Assembly (NCBI GenBank): GCA_000969725.1 | Contig: JXSR01S002967.1 | Reading direction: 5' to 3' (one strand) | Source: Ophiothrix spiculata | Lineage: Eukaryota > Echinodermata > Ophiuroidea > Amphilepidida > Ophiotrichidae | Length of the DNA stretch: 41,087 nucleotides | Shown: piece by piece, positions 1 to 10,565 of the stretch | Layout of the letters: every line of letters begins with the position of its first letter | How positions within the stretch are numbered: position 1 is the first letter of the stretch | Position numbers and translations under genes: made by a program | Notes under the pieces: generated by a model | Databases searched by the model: none | Told to the model about the DNA's origin: nothing | The model's input: the letters and a program-made list of their open reading frames with translations, nothing else

Positions 1-1308
1 GATTACTATTTGTCGTAAATCCTATTGCAACAAATCTGAAATAAATTCAAATGGTAAATGTACATTTTTTTCCAGCATCACACCTGAAGGACTGCATTAA
101 AAGCTATGTCAATATTAACTTTCTTTCAATCTTCAAATCAATTGTCAAAAATTATTGAAACCTATTGTGAACCCCTGACCTGCATTAGAGGATTTTTTAA
201 TACATTTTACAATTGAAAAGCCCATCCCTTCCCTGTTCATTTGTAGTGCAAACACGCAGGCAAACACATAAAATGATTCAACTACATCATTGAAAAAACT
301 TGACCTGACTATCATATTGCATCAGTAAAAACAATAACTCTAGTAGTTTAATGTGACCAGTGCATACTAGAGGCAAAAGATATGATTTGGGAGCCAGGTT
401 TTGGAGGCTTATATATTTCAGCTTTATACACTGAACAATAATGAAATAGCTATTATGGATCATAAATGCATGAACTGTATCAATTTGGAAATAGTTCAAT
501 TTGGTCAAAATAATATTCCAATCATGTTTTCATTCATATAAAAAATAAGGTAGTTTTTGAGAAACCTATGCGAAGTAAAAGACGAAGGAGACGACTGCAG
601 CTGACATGCACACTGTGATCTGAATACACCTCATGACTCACTCATAGTATATGGCTTCCTTCCTCTGTAAACAACATTGACTACAAACATTCTGAGGCTT
701 AGGATGTACAACTTGAAACCTAATTAATATCCAGGATAGAAGACTGATACCTATTTTAACATTATGAATTTTAAGTCTAAAAAGATTATTGCAAATTCGA
801 TTAAAATAGGGGTGATATGCTTTGCATTCAACCTTATTCAAAGTTACTTAAATTGTCTTAAAGTGAAAGTGATGTGCAATTTTTTCTCTGCATATAGGCC
901 TAAAGGTTAGTTCAACTTTGCATATATAATGAGTAGGTCTTTAAACAATTGCTGTTGTTGCAACGTGAAGATATTGTGAAAAAAAATCCTGAAAAAATGT
1001 CTTTCTTGATATTTTCAGTCAAAACAAAATGACAGGAACATTGGAAACAAATTACACATAAAATAACCCAGTGCCATTTATGCAAATGAACTTGATGACA
1101 CTGCACTGCAAAACAACTGCTTTATACAATGCAACATCTGAACATCTGCATATGTTTGTAGCTTCCTTTAATGTTCTAATCAACATCTCTTTCCAACATT
1201 TATGAGTCATCAAATCAATATATAACATCATGGATTGCTATCTTGTCTATTCCTGAACCAAACTGTCTGAGAAATTTCAAGACAAAATGACAATAAAGAG
1301 TTACTGTA

Positions 1309-1701
1309 GGCCGAATAAAAAAAATAACATGTTTAGCGTCCCCGCCCTCCTCCTTTTTTGAAGATTTTTCAATTTTGTTTTTATTTTGTAAACTTAAATC
1401 CATAACACGCTTTGAAAGAGTTTAAAGAAGTTGAAACTTGTTTTTCAATCTTGTAAATGTATAACAACACATTTCAGGAGAGTTGTATGACCACTGGAGG
1501 GGTCTTACTCTCAAAACAAAGAAATAATAAGGGCCTCCTCCTCATTTTCAAATACGTTCAGAACGTAAAAAACTCCTACATATGGCACTAAATACGATGA
1601 TTTCAAGCTTTTTGCCAACAAAAAATAAAAAATAAAAAAGCCCCTCCTCCTACTTTTTACAAAACCTGGACGCTAAACTTTTTTATTTTTTTACATGGCC
1701 G
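1309..1701. mobile_element. TIR-bounded element, ~390 bp (MITE-like)
   Basis: The left end (1309-1341) reads GGCC..., an A-rich stretch, then GTTTAGCGTCC. The right end (1668-1701) is its imperfect reverse complement, GGACGCTAAAC, a T-rich stretch, then GGCC. Both ends are followed inward by CCTCCTCC-type sequence. It has no coding capacity, so a non-autonomous DNA transposon or fold-back element is likely. Confidence 0.55.
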
Positions 1702-2643
1702 TATACTATTTACAATATGCAATAATTCAATTGCAAAAGTTGTGTCCAACAATGTATCACTTGGGAGGATAAGCTGAATGTTTAAAAAATTAAAACATCT
1801 TCCTTTCAAAAATGTATATTATTCTGTTGTGATGATTCACACAATGTATTTAATTCCGTTTTCATGTAATGATCTTTTAATTAGTATAAAACTGCACTTT
1901 AAATCTCATTAAAGAATATGAAAGCCCTTTGATCTTCCATCCAATTTATACCAAAGAAGTTCAATTCTCAAGACAAATATTACTCATATCAAAATTCTTC
2001 GCTCACCCTTGTAAACAGCCCAAGTTGAATAGATTCCATAGTAGTGACATCATTTCTAAATTGGTCTTTAATGTTTGATCCGCCTATTGAATGCTCATAC
2101 TGTTCTAATGTGTTTGATCTGACTATTTGATGCTCATATTGTTCAGTTGTGCACATCAAATATTCATGATCTCAAGCCTCATATTATGTCCCAATGGAAG
2201 TGACCTACATGCCACATAGTTGGCTACATTTCAATCAAATATGACCAAATTATCTCTTTTTGACACCTGCTATCTTCTTGAATTCAAGACATGAACAATG
2301 ATGTCATGCTCCTTATCTATCTTCAAAACATAAGTAGTATGATGAAAATAATCTTTTTGTACCCTAGGCTAGCTAGGCACTGATCATATATGAACATTTA
2401 CTACTTTCATGTTTAATTTCCATTCCCTGCTTATATTTTTATATTCAAAATATTTCAATCTTGGTAGTAGTAATTTTCTAAACGTTACACTAACACACAT
2501 CCATTTCAAAGGTATTATTCATATATTATTTATATGTGATAAAATGGAGTAGAAAAAACCAAACATCAATCATAATCAGATATTATTGTAACTCTGTTCC
2601 CAATTTTTTAAATAAGACATCTAATATGAAATTTATAGATTGT

Positions 2644-2811
2644 GGCCCGTATTCCAAAAAGATGTTTAGCTTAACCAATGTTTAACTGAGCATCAACTGT
2701 CCAGGAATGATACGCATCATTGCAGCTTTCAAGCAGAACAGTGCAATAACCAGTGCTGTTGACGAGAAATAAAACCTTGATTTAGCTAAACACCTTTCTG
2801 GAATACGGGCC
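2644..2811. mobile_element. MITE, 168 bp with ~27-nt TIRs
   Basis: The ends GCCCGTATTCC...TTTAGCT (2645-2671) and AGCTAAAC...GGAATACGGGC (2784-2810) are reverse complements with two mismatches over 27 nt. Outer flanks both show TGT, compatible with a 3-bp target duplication of the Harbinger type. The interior is non-coding. Confidence 0.75.
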
Positions 2812-5343
2812 TGTATGTTCAGAGCTACTAGATTTCTTAAAATCAAAATTCTATGAAATTACATGTATAAACGGTGGTGGAAAGCACACCTCAAAAACAC
2901 AATTTATGAAATTATTAAATGGTTGAAAACACACAAGAACATATTTAATCAAAAAACAAACATAATAATTGATTCTATTCAGCATGCACTTACAATTTAA
3001 CTACAAAAGTGTTGTTCTATCTTGACTTAATTACACATTCAAATATAACATGAATCCCTTGATGCCCTTACAGCACATTTGAAATGAGTTGATGCCAGTA
3101 CGCGTGCATGTGGTTAGATCTCGCACAAGCAAAAGCAAAGTCGTGAACTGAGTTGCTTCTTTGTTTGAACCACCATTTAACATCAATAATTAACATGATT
3201 GAGTATTTATTTGTAGATCGCCATAGAAATCAAGATCAAATCAAAAAGACTTCAAAGAAAAGGCCGCCACTTGAGGCAGGTGCTTGAATTAAGATGGAAG
3301 TGTTGGAAACTGGCACCCAAGGCATTTTCTTTATACAAGTTTTATCTGTACAGGTTATTAGCCATGGCTCAATAAGCTTTTTACAAGTCGTAGATTTAAA
3401 GGGCCGGCATCAAGTTCACTTCAATGTTTTAAGCACAATGATGAATGTCAAGGCAGCTGGTTGAATGATGTGAGATGGTGACATTTTATTTTACATCATT
3501 CATTTTGTGCATTTTTGTCTGCTTTTCCTATTATTCTACAACTCAGAATGATTATTTTACTCATCAAAACAATACCTATAGAATAGCCGCAAGTCTCAAT
3601 TTGAACACAATTTTGGTTATATAATATTTTGAAAAAATGAATTCTTGCTTTGAGTTTGAAAATAAGTATGTGTTATCAGAGTGTTATGCTATCAGATTTT
3701 GTATTAATAGGAATTCAAATTACGAGAAAGTTTTGAACATTCATCATTCTACCTGAAATTTTCAGTAAATTGGCAGCTTGGACAATTTCATTAACAAAAC
3801 CAATTGAAAATACAGAAGTGATTATAAAAATTTTAAAGACAAAGCCAAGTATCTTATCGTATACTCAAAGATATCGAGTGATCTTCTGAGACCAATATTT
3901 TTCATTTAGGCTGAGTGAAAAATTAGATTTAAAAACAAAATCTGAACATAAATCTAATTTGTACAAAATGTGTCACTCAACTGTCAATGAACATAAATCA
4001 GACCGCATCTCTCAAAAGGCTTACCCCCTTTCTTTGTTCGTTGCTATTATTGGAGTGGCATGATAATAAAGAACTAGCCCGATACTTGGATAGATGCTAA
4101 CATTAAATCATATACTCAAAATTTATTGAATGCTTCTGGCTTTTCAGATTCAAAAATTTGATTAAGCCAATATTCATAATTGATTTGTATTTATATCATT
4201 GTGGACCTTACTAACAATAGTTTTGTTCTTTGTTCTACACAAATATTATCATAGGTGTAAGGCCATTCAAAATAAAAGCACCAAAGCTTTGGTTTTCTTG
4301 ATTATATTGTCATGCACTTTACATTTACGAGTACACAATCAATGTACATGTGCTAGTTTTGAAACATGATGCCCTAAATTCATAAATGCAAAATCACATG
4401 ATAGTTTGCCAATGTTTTGGATAACACATAGAGAGTCAATTTTCAATTCTTTTTGTCTATACTGACTTTAAGCTTTCTTATTTGCTGAAAAGCTTAAATA
4501 CTTGAAGAAAGAAATTGCTATTCATTTTGACACAAATATCTAAAATAATATTAACTTTTGTAAAATGACATCTAATGCAAACTGTTTAAGCCATTGATAT
4601 CATATACCTCTATAGTACCTGGGATGCTGTTATGAGAATTTCTGAGTAACTATGTCTATGTGTCCAGGTGTTTGACGTCAATTAAAGGCCTATGAACCAA
4701 TCCATACTGACACCTCGTTAAGTGTTACACCATTTTGTTAATTGCTTTCTGGCACCTCTACCTGATTTGAAATAGACACCTAGTGTTAGGAATGTCTTCA
4801 TATTGCTTACAAGGCAGCTCTGCATTGATGTACTGACTGACCTCAAACGACATTTAAATGAAGCCCTTTAAATACATGGTTAACACAGCTGATTTAAATC
4901 AAGTTGATACTAGAATGAATTAACCATGTTTAATGTTATTTGTGCAAATTAAGAAGTAGACTGCTCTCCGAGCTAACAATCTTCCAATTGACATAGCATT
5001 GAAATCATACATGCAACTACATATAAGTTTACAAAGTAATTGAGACTAGAGAGCCAAATCAAGATTCACTCATGTGGGATCAATTAGTTTTGGTCAATTA
5101 ACTAGTTCTTAGAGGCCACTTTGGTAATTCAATTTAAACTTTGGAATCCAAGAATTATGTCATCTATATAAAAATTAAAGAGACCACTAGTGGACTATCA
5201 CATTTCAATGCATGGTTAAACCTAAATTTTAAACTGAAAATGGCAAAAATGGCAGAATAACAACTCCAAACCACTTCCCTTAATAAACAGTCTTGACCAT
5301 TTTTGAACCTCTTATACACTATTCTAATCATCCAAGATCTTAC

Positions 5344-5694
5344 CTGTTGCAACTGCACTTGCTGTTGCAGCGATTCCGATCCAACTTCCGAAGGCATGGG
5401 CTCCTTTAGGGCGCCAGCCACACTCCTATGCGAATCCAGCCAGTCCTGTAGCTTCTGCACATCACTTTGGTAATCCAGTGCCATCTGCTCCGTGTTCCTC
5501 CTAGTGTTCAGATGCTCCTGTTTATCCTTGAGGTCCTTCTGAAGTTCATCCATCTTGGTCTTCAAGGCATCCGTTTGGGCAGCGAGGTGCTCTCCTTGTC
5601 TGGTAGGCTGTTTGGCGGTGTCATTTGCTTGCTCTATGATATCAGCAACTTCTTGTAATTTCTGGGCTTTGCGGCTCAGTTCAAGTTGCTTGTT
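5344..5694 (-). CDS. Spectrin-repeat coding exon, 117 codons
   Basis: This 351-nt, phase 0-0 exon has a strong acceptor (CTTTCTCTTTTGCAG) and donor (GTAAGAT). It encodes about one full spectrin repeat. It opens with NKQLELSRKAQKLQEVADII, continues through a long central helix rich in K, D and Q (DALKTKMDELQKDLKDKQEH), and then reaches KLQDWLDSHRSVAGALKEP. The tryptophan falls at the expected helix-A position. It ends in a glutamine-rich stretch (SLQQQVQLQQ). Coiled-coil character is strong throughout. Reading past the donor gives a few unrelated residues and then a stop, so the exon ends here and the gene continues leftward through an intron longer than 5.3 kb. Confidence 0.85.
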
Positions 5695-6148
5695 CTGCAA
5701 AAGAGAAAGACAAAAAGCTATTCAACATCAAGAATTACACTTTGAGGTCTGCGAAATATGGAAAACCCATTTTAAATAAAATCAAACTAAATTTTAACAT
5801 TAATTAAAATCAACAATAAACTTGATTGTTAGATTTGATTTGAAAACTACTTTACCAGAAGACGGTACTGATCATTCAGCAAATTTGTTCTGCAGCATAA
5901 AATTTTATCCCGGCAGGGTCAATACACTGGATGGCATGATACTTAACATGACAATTATTACACCTATTAATTCAAGTCCAGAATTCTTAATGGTATATTA
6001 GGTTTCAGTAAGTATTGGTAGGGAACCATTTAGAGCACTATTAAAAGCTTCCTTTGTGTCATTTATATCAATGGACTGGATGCTAAAACAATTACAAATA
6101 TCTCAAGAACTTGAAATGAATATGACCAGGAAGGAAAGGTTCTATAAA

Positions 6149-6344
6149 TGTAAAGCACTTTAATTTCACGGCATTAAAATTTAGCGAATTTGGAAACCCT
6201 CACTTCATGGGTGCATTTTAATTTCACTAATTTGAGTCATCTTGCTATTCAATGCTATGTTAACAAGTATTTTAGCGGCATTTTAATTTAGCGAATTGGG
6301 ATACTAGCGAAATTAAAATGCTAGCGAAATTTTCATGCTTTACA
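6149..6344. mobile_element. MITE-like element with TGTAAAGC ends
   Basis: The left end TGTAAAGCACTTTAATTTCA and right end (reverse complement TGTAAAGCATGAAAATTTCG) match imperfectly. The interior repeats phrases such as ATTTTAATTT and TAGCGAA. It has no coding capacity. Confidence 0.55.
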
Positions 6345-6733
6345 GTATAGGTTTGAAATTTCACATTTATTTGAAGCAATGTCCAATGACCTGTACATTT
6401 GGCGGCAAAACTTCTAGTTCACATTACAGGAGTTTAATGTTTAAATATTTAATGAAATTTGCTCAGTAACATCCAAAGGGAAAAAGCAAATTTAAGGAAT
6501 AAAACTTTTCATTTATTATTCCACTTAGACTAAAGATCAAAAAAGAGAGAAAAGTTGGCAAATTTAGAAAAATGGGGTAAAACATGAAAATAGGAATTTG
6601 CCTTATTGTTATAGCACTTGTTCCATAATACCACTCATGCACTCGGGAAAGAAACTCCCACCCCCAAAAAAGTAAACAAATATAAACTGATGGAGTTAAG
6701 ATTTTGGACACGGAGGACAATTGGTTCCGATGA

Positions 6734-6889
6734 GGAGTGAAAGAAGCCATCTACATCAAGAAACCCAGAAGTGACCTCAACAAAGACAAAGGACGCCACC
6801 ACCTGCCCAAAGTTTATGACCAGCTCATCGTGTCACGTGACGCTGGCCCTTCCGGGTCAGGTCACGTGACATCTCCAGTTCACCGATAG
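6734..6889 (+). pseudogene. Retroelement reverse-transcriptase C-terminal relic
   Basis: The plus-strand frame reads GVKEAIYIKKPRSDLNKD, then KGRHHLPKVYDQLI, and ends at an in-frame TAG (6887-6889). V-[KR]-E-A-I-[YH]-I-[RK] followed by L-N-[RK]-D-x-G-[RY]-x-x-L-P-x-[VI]-Y-D-x-L is a phrase I recognise from the C-terminal ends of many metazoan LINE or Penelope-like polyproteins. An upstream in-frame stop and no further RT motifs show that only a 3' fragment remains. Confidence 0.6.
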
Positions 6890-7033
6890 ATCAGTTGGCA
6901 TCAAAGACCGGTGGATACTGGTCGCAGGCCACCACAGTGCAGTGCAAACGTAAGTCGTGAGATTTGGTTAAATTCTTTATCTTCAAATATAACCTTTGGT
7001 AAACATGTTTTAATCAATATACTATCCACTGAC

Positions 7034-7222
7034 CTGGTTGTCCACAAGTTGTTCTTGTATAGCATTGATGTCAGGTTCTTCCTCATCTCCAGACCGGTAT
7101 GCATCCTCAGGATGTTGCTGGAGAGCATCCTTGAAATCTTGCAACCAATCTGAGAGAGCATCTAACTCTCTCTGACACCCAGCAAGCTTATCCAGTAATG
7201 CCTCCTCCTCTTCTTTATCAGT
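7034..7222 (-). CDS. Spectrin-repeat-like coding exon, 63 codons
   Basis: This is a 189-nt, phase 0-0 exon between an acceptor ending TTCACATAG and donor GTCAGT. It encodes TDKEEEEALLDKLAGCQREL followed by DALSDWLQDFKDALQQHPED and ends INAIQEQLVDNQ. The W-L-x-D-F segment in a leucine-heptad context is the usual helix-A tryptophan of a spectrin repeat. The acidic stretch S-G-D-E-E-E-P-D would be the A-B loop. It sits about 120 residues from the next tryptophan, in the 117-codon exon, close to the ~106-residue spectrin spacing. An open frame on the opposite strand (6911-7153) overlaps it but lacks coding character. Confidence 0.8.
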
Positions 7223-7647
7223 CTATGTGAAGCAAATAGATAATAATTTCAAGAAATGTGAAAAGCATATTACACAATTTCAGTTAAGACTTAAATTGTG
7301 AAATTAAAATACTACAAGTGTAAATGATGTACATGTATTTTTAACAGAACTGTTTTTTCCAAATAAAAAATAAAAAAGTTAAAGCACATAACAGTAAAGC
7401 TAAAGAAGCCATGAAATTCCAAATCTGTAAAGTTGTGTATTTCTTATGAAGGAGTTGAAACTTTAAAAAGTTCCAACCCATTAATTATACTAATAATCTA
7501 TATCCATAATTGGTCAGTTTAACACACATGGTTTGTAATGCATTGATGGTAATAAAAAAAATTAAAAAAAATAAGTGCTGAACCTTGATCAGCCCACATA
7601 TGCACAATTGCTGCCTATATCAGCTATTCAAGTACACTCAACTTTTT

Positions 7648-7723
7648 GGCACCAGTGGGGTTCGAACTCTGGACCATCCCTACCACAAGCAAGTGCCCTA
7701 GCGTTTGAGATAACTTGACTGCT
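7648..7723 (-). mobile_element. tRNA-derived SINE-like sequence
   Basis: On the minus strand the order is tRNA-like: an A-box-like TTATCTCAAACGCTAGGG, then GCACTTGC, a spacer, and a B box GTTCGAACC matching the GWTCRANNC consensus. It ends CCACTGGTGCC. It does not fold convincingly as a functional tRNA, so a SINE head or relic is more likely than a tRNA gene. Confidence 0.55.
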
Positions 7724-8620
7724 TAATAAATTTTGTGTTCGCAAAAATATTTTTGCATTATTTTCAATTTGTTGAACATCACATGCTTGCGTATTTTATG
7801 TATTTGAATTTGCTAACACTCTTTTACACGTAAGTTGAAGAAATACTACAGCTTAATTTTACACATCTTGTAAGGGCTGTGAATTCACAAAATTTAATAC
7901 ATGTGAAATTAATTTTTCAATTTCAAATCCCTTCTGGTGTCCTGAATAATTTAGAACAGTGCACTATCTGTGAATTTAACTGTTTTAAGGAACTGCTTTT
8001 TCAAAGAGGGCAGCAGATCAAATTGGACAGAGCATTATAAAAACAACCTACACTGAAAACCCAATAGTTACCAATGCCTGTAATTATGGTTCACTAATGA
8101 GTTTGGACAGGATTAATTACCCAAACAAGCTATCAATTTATGTGCTTTTATAACGCTGCAAAAGGTCAAGTCACAACTTCAATACCTGCTATTATCATTG
8201 GCACAATTGCTCAGGACCTTATTGCATGTAAATGCAAAAACATGATATGTTTGATGGTCCTGCACAATACAAATTTAAACAAATTGTCCACAAAGAAGTG
8301 TGTCATCTGCTTTTCTGAAACTATGCTACACATTGTCTGTCACAATAATAAAATAAGACTGAATGTCTCAAACTGCTTTTTCTCCCTGCTGATACTAGTA
8401 ATAGTCCATCTATGTATGAATGTTGAAGTCTGTTCTTTAAACAAATGTAATATGACTTGACTCCTTTTTAACTGACATCCAAGATAGTTTATCAAAATAC
8501 ATGTCTGTTCAACGTGTCAAGGATTTAATCTCACATTGAAGACCATTGCATATTGCATGATTTTAGACGTAACTTTGCAAAGTAGCAAATGTAAGTTCAA
8601 GTAATGAACTATTGACCTGT

Positions 8621-8820
8621 ATCAATATTGGTTTAAAACTGAGCAACAACGCTTACTATTTATTCTTAATATTTTGCTGATACCCATAATCGTCCTCAGC
8701 GGTCTAATTCTGACTTCCAACTGATTCTCCTCTGAAAAAACAAATCTTTTCTGGAAATACCATCGAGGATGCCCTCTACAGCGAGGTTCAGAGAAGAATC
8801 TGTTTTAAACCAATATTGAT
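8621..8820. mobile_element. 200-bp element with perfect 19-nt inverted ends
   Basis: ATCAATATTGGTTTAAAAC at 8621-8639 is exactly reverse-complemented at 8802-8820. The interior is single-copy non-coding sequence of higher GC than its flanks. A small non-autonomous transposon is likely; the family is unknown. Confidence 0.6.
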
Positions 8821-8861
8821 GAATTCTACCAACACGTATAAGAACATTCATACATATTTAC

Positions 8862-9044
8862 CTGTAGTAGTTTAAGCTTAGTCTTGGCATCATCTTCCAG
8901 CTTGCTAGCCTTGTCACCGAGTTCTTTCACTGTAGCATACATGGCATCTTGGCTTGTGGCGTCACCTGGAGTCATCAAACTTTCTCCTTTCTCTTGTACC
9001 ACACCTATGTCATTTTGAATCTCATCAATTTCATCTAATAACTC
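8862..9044 (-). CDS. Spectrin-repeat-like coding exon, 61 codons
   Basis: This is a 183-nt, phase 0-0 exon between an acceptor ending CTTCTTTAG and donor GTAAATATG. It encodes ELLDEIDEIQNDIGVVQEKG, then a short loop (LMTPGDATSQD), then ATVKELGDKASKLEDDAKTK and a final LKLLQ. The pattern of helix, loop with T-P-G-D, and second helix fits the B/C helices of a spectrin repeat. It follows the 53-codon exon in the same phase, and the joined protein reads continuously. There is no Met near the start and no tryptophan, which is compatible with the middle of a repeat. Assignment to the spectrin fold is by pattern only. Confidence 0.75.
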
Positions 9045-9967
9045 CTAAAGAAGTAATGATGAAGCAGAAATGGTGATTTAAAGATATGCATCTTCAACTG
9101 GTATTCAAAATGTATCTAATTAGTAAGACTTGAGTAATCATCTAAATATCTGATCTATTTTTAGTAGGGCAGCTGATTTCTCAGAAGAGCTTAATTAAGG
9201 AGTAGGTCTAACCAGAAACCTACAAAAAATTGAAAGGTGCCAGCACTTACAACTACGTGACGGGTCAAAGTTCAAGTATTTTAATTCTCAAACATTGTTC
9301 CAACAAGATAAATTCCTTTTGATTTTATTTGATTTAAACAGAGAAAGAATTACCAAATTCAAAACAGTGAAATTACATTTACCTTATAACTACCTTTTTT
9401 ACACTTCTTCATGACCAAACAACATTACCTAACCTAACTTAAGCTCACAATATCTAATTCCACAAAGTTAAAAAATTTGCAAATACGTCAAATAGACCCG
9501 AGTTAGCTATGATCAAGAAATTGCTGCCATGGCAACGCCTGCTCAGTGGCTTGAAATAGTGATAATTGGATCGGGTGCTAGAGGTCCCATGCTCGAATCC
9601 AGGTGAAAATCCAACATTTTTGACTTGCAGATTCTTGAGGATATAGTTCTCAAAAGGAGAAGTGGTCAAAAGTGAAATGCTGAGAGAGATATTATGATGA
9701 GTTCAACAAACATTTCATCATTTGAATCATATGTATCTTTTCGTTGTAAAAACTCTCTAAAAAAGTAAACATTAGTTTCAAGGTATGCACCTTTCTGGCT
9801 GACGTGATAATTGAACACATGCAGTAAATATGTCATAGTAGTAGATGGCACTGTAAATATTCAGATTAAATTTGGTAAACGATGAGGCAGATTTGTATTG
9901 TATTATCATAATACTTGAAAGTTCCATCATGTAAATCGTGACCATTAGGCTATGGCCTTGACCATAC
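9045..9967 (-). other. Intron with possible tRNA-like SINE
   Basis: It runs from donor GTATGG to acceptor CTTCTTTAG. The only recognisable content is a weak tRNA-like segment at 9526-9612. Open frames here lack coding character. Confidence 0.75.
9526..9612 (+). mobile_element. Possible tRNA-like SINE relic
   Basis: GCTCAGTGGCTTG resembles an A box, and GAGGTCCCATGCTCGAATCC resembles the variable arm and B box of a Leu/Ser-type tRNA, with one mismatch in the B box. Spacing fits a tRNA, but the stems are not convincing. Confidence 0.35.
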
Positions 9968-10126
9968 CTTGATGTTATCTATCTGCTCTTGGAGACCCTG
10001 TTCCATAGCTGGGTCTTCAAGCCGTGTCTCTGCATTGTCTAGTCTGCTGCTAACCTGAGCCAAAGCATTCTTATAGTCTTGCTGTTTGCCAAGAGCTTCT
10101 TTCAGACGACGTTGCTTTTCTTCCAT
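9968..10126 (-). CDS. Spectrin-repeat-like coding exon, 53 codons
   Basis: The exon is bounded by acceptor TTTATTCTTCAG and donor GTATGG and is exactly 159 nt, phase 0 at both ends. It encodes a fully helical, charged peptide starting MEEKQRRLKEALGKQQ and ending LQEQIDNIK, with regularly spaced leucines as in a spectrin-repeat helix pair. The internal Met at the start is an ordinary codon, not a translation start: the exon directly follows the giant exon, whose last residues (DDLRFK) join it in frame with no loss of helix character. There is no proline-rich or repeat-module sequence here, so it marks the return from the inserted repeat region to the spectrin rod. The assignment rests on splice sites, phase and helical pattern, not on a database match. 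Confidence 0.75.
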
Positions 10127-10565
10127 CTGAAGAATAAACCATTTATTGATATTTGATACACAAATATAAGACACAAAGCACTATTTATATCTTAACAAAA
10201 AATATACCACAATGCTGATATGTAAAGTATAACAACAACCTGTGCAAATGATTGTACTGCATTTAAGCTCACAATATAAATGCACATCACATGTTTCGCA
10301 TACTAATTTGACATAGCAAAAATGAAATTTAATCTAAAGAATAGTTTAGAATGATGCGAATAGATCTTCAGTTGCTTTTTGAAAACTCTGAGCAATGGGG
10401 CATTTCTGTGTGTGGTGGAAGCTTATTCCAAATTTCTGGTGCAGCAAATGATCAAGAATGCTTGAATTGGGGTTTGGGTGATGATTAAGTTTCATCTTAA
10501 CACATTTAAAGGCTCAAAACAATCAATGATACACAGATAATCTAATAATTCAAGAGAATACTCAC
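10127..10565 (-). other. Short intron after the giant exon
   Basis: It runs from donor GTGAGT to acceptor TTTATTCTTCAG, 439 nt. Positions 10370-10490 have a more GC-balanced composition and may be a diverged dispersed repeat, but I cannot name it. Confidence 0.75.

Larger units (their letters stand above)
1..5343 (-). other. Intron downstream of the 117-codon exon
   Basis: The stretch begins at the donor GTAAGAT and continues past the window edge. It is AT-rich with frequent stops in every frame. Short open frames in it show no coding character, and no RNA gene is recognised. It holds two TIR-bounded elements (1309-1701 and 2644-2811) and small inverted repeats (3909-3980; 4874-4929). No poly(A)-terminal exon is evident. 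Confidence 0.65.
5695..7033 (-). other. Intron with MITE-like element and retroelement relic
   Basis: It runs from donor GTCAGT to acceptor CTTTTGCAG. It contains a TIR element (6149-6344) and a plus-strand reverse-transcriptase C-terminal relic (6734-6889). The remainder shows nothing gene-like. Confidence 0.75.
7223..8861 (-). other. Intron with SINE-like and palindromic elements
   Basis: It runs from donor GTAAATATG to acceptor TTCACATAG. It holds a tRNA-like sequence (7648-7723, minus) and a 200-bp element with 19-nt perfect inverted ends (8621-8820). A plus-strand open frame at 8140-8460 has no coding features and is judged chance. Confidence 0.75.

Noticed and set aside
287..1403. Short minus-strand open frames of 62-73 codons
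   Set aside because: AT-rich, no coding pattern, no splice-site support and partly inside a transposon-like element.
3909..3980. Small inverted repeat around AAATTAGATTT / AAATCTAATTT
   Set aside because: Short, AT-rich and gapped; likely chance in AT-rich intron, so not listed as an element.
5164..5343. Continuation of the 117-codon exon to a stop (VRSWMIRIVYKRF...)
   Set aside because: It follows a strong GTAAGAT donor and loses all spectrin-like character; it is intron.
6463..6750. Minus-strand open frame of 95 codons with hydrophobic stretches
   Set aside because: Hydrophobicity comes from AT-rich codons; it overlaps the retroelement relic on the other strand and has no splice support.
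8140..8460. Plus-strand open frame of 106 codons
   Set aside because: Cysteine- and isoleucine-rich random-looking translation inside an intron, with no similarity to anything recognised.
10370..10490. Possible diverged dispersed repeat in the short intron
   Set aside because: The compositional shift and faint familiarity are not enough to define ends or family.
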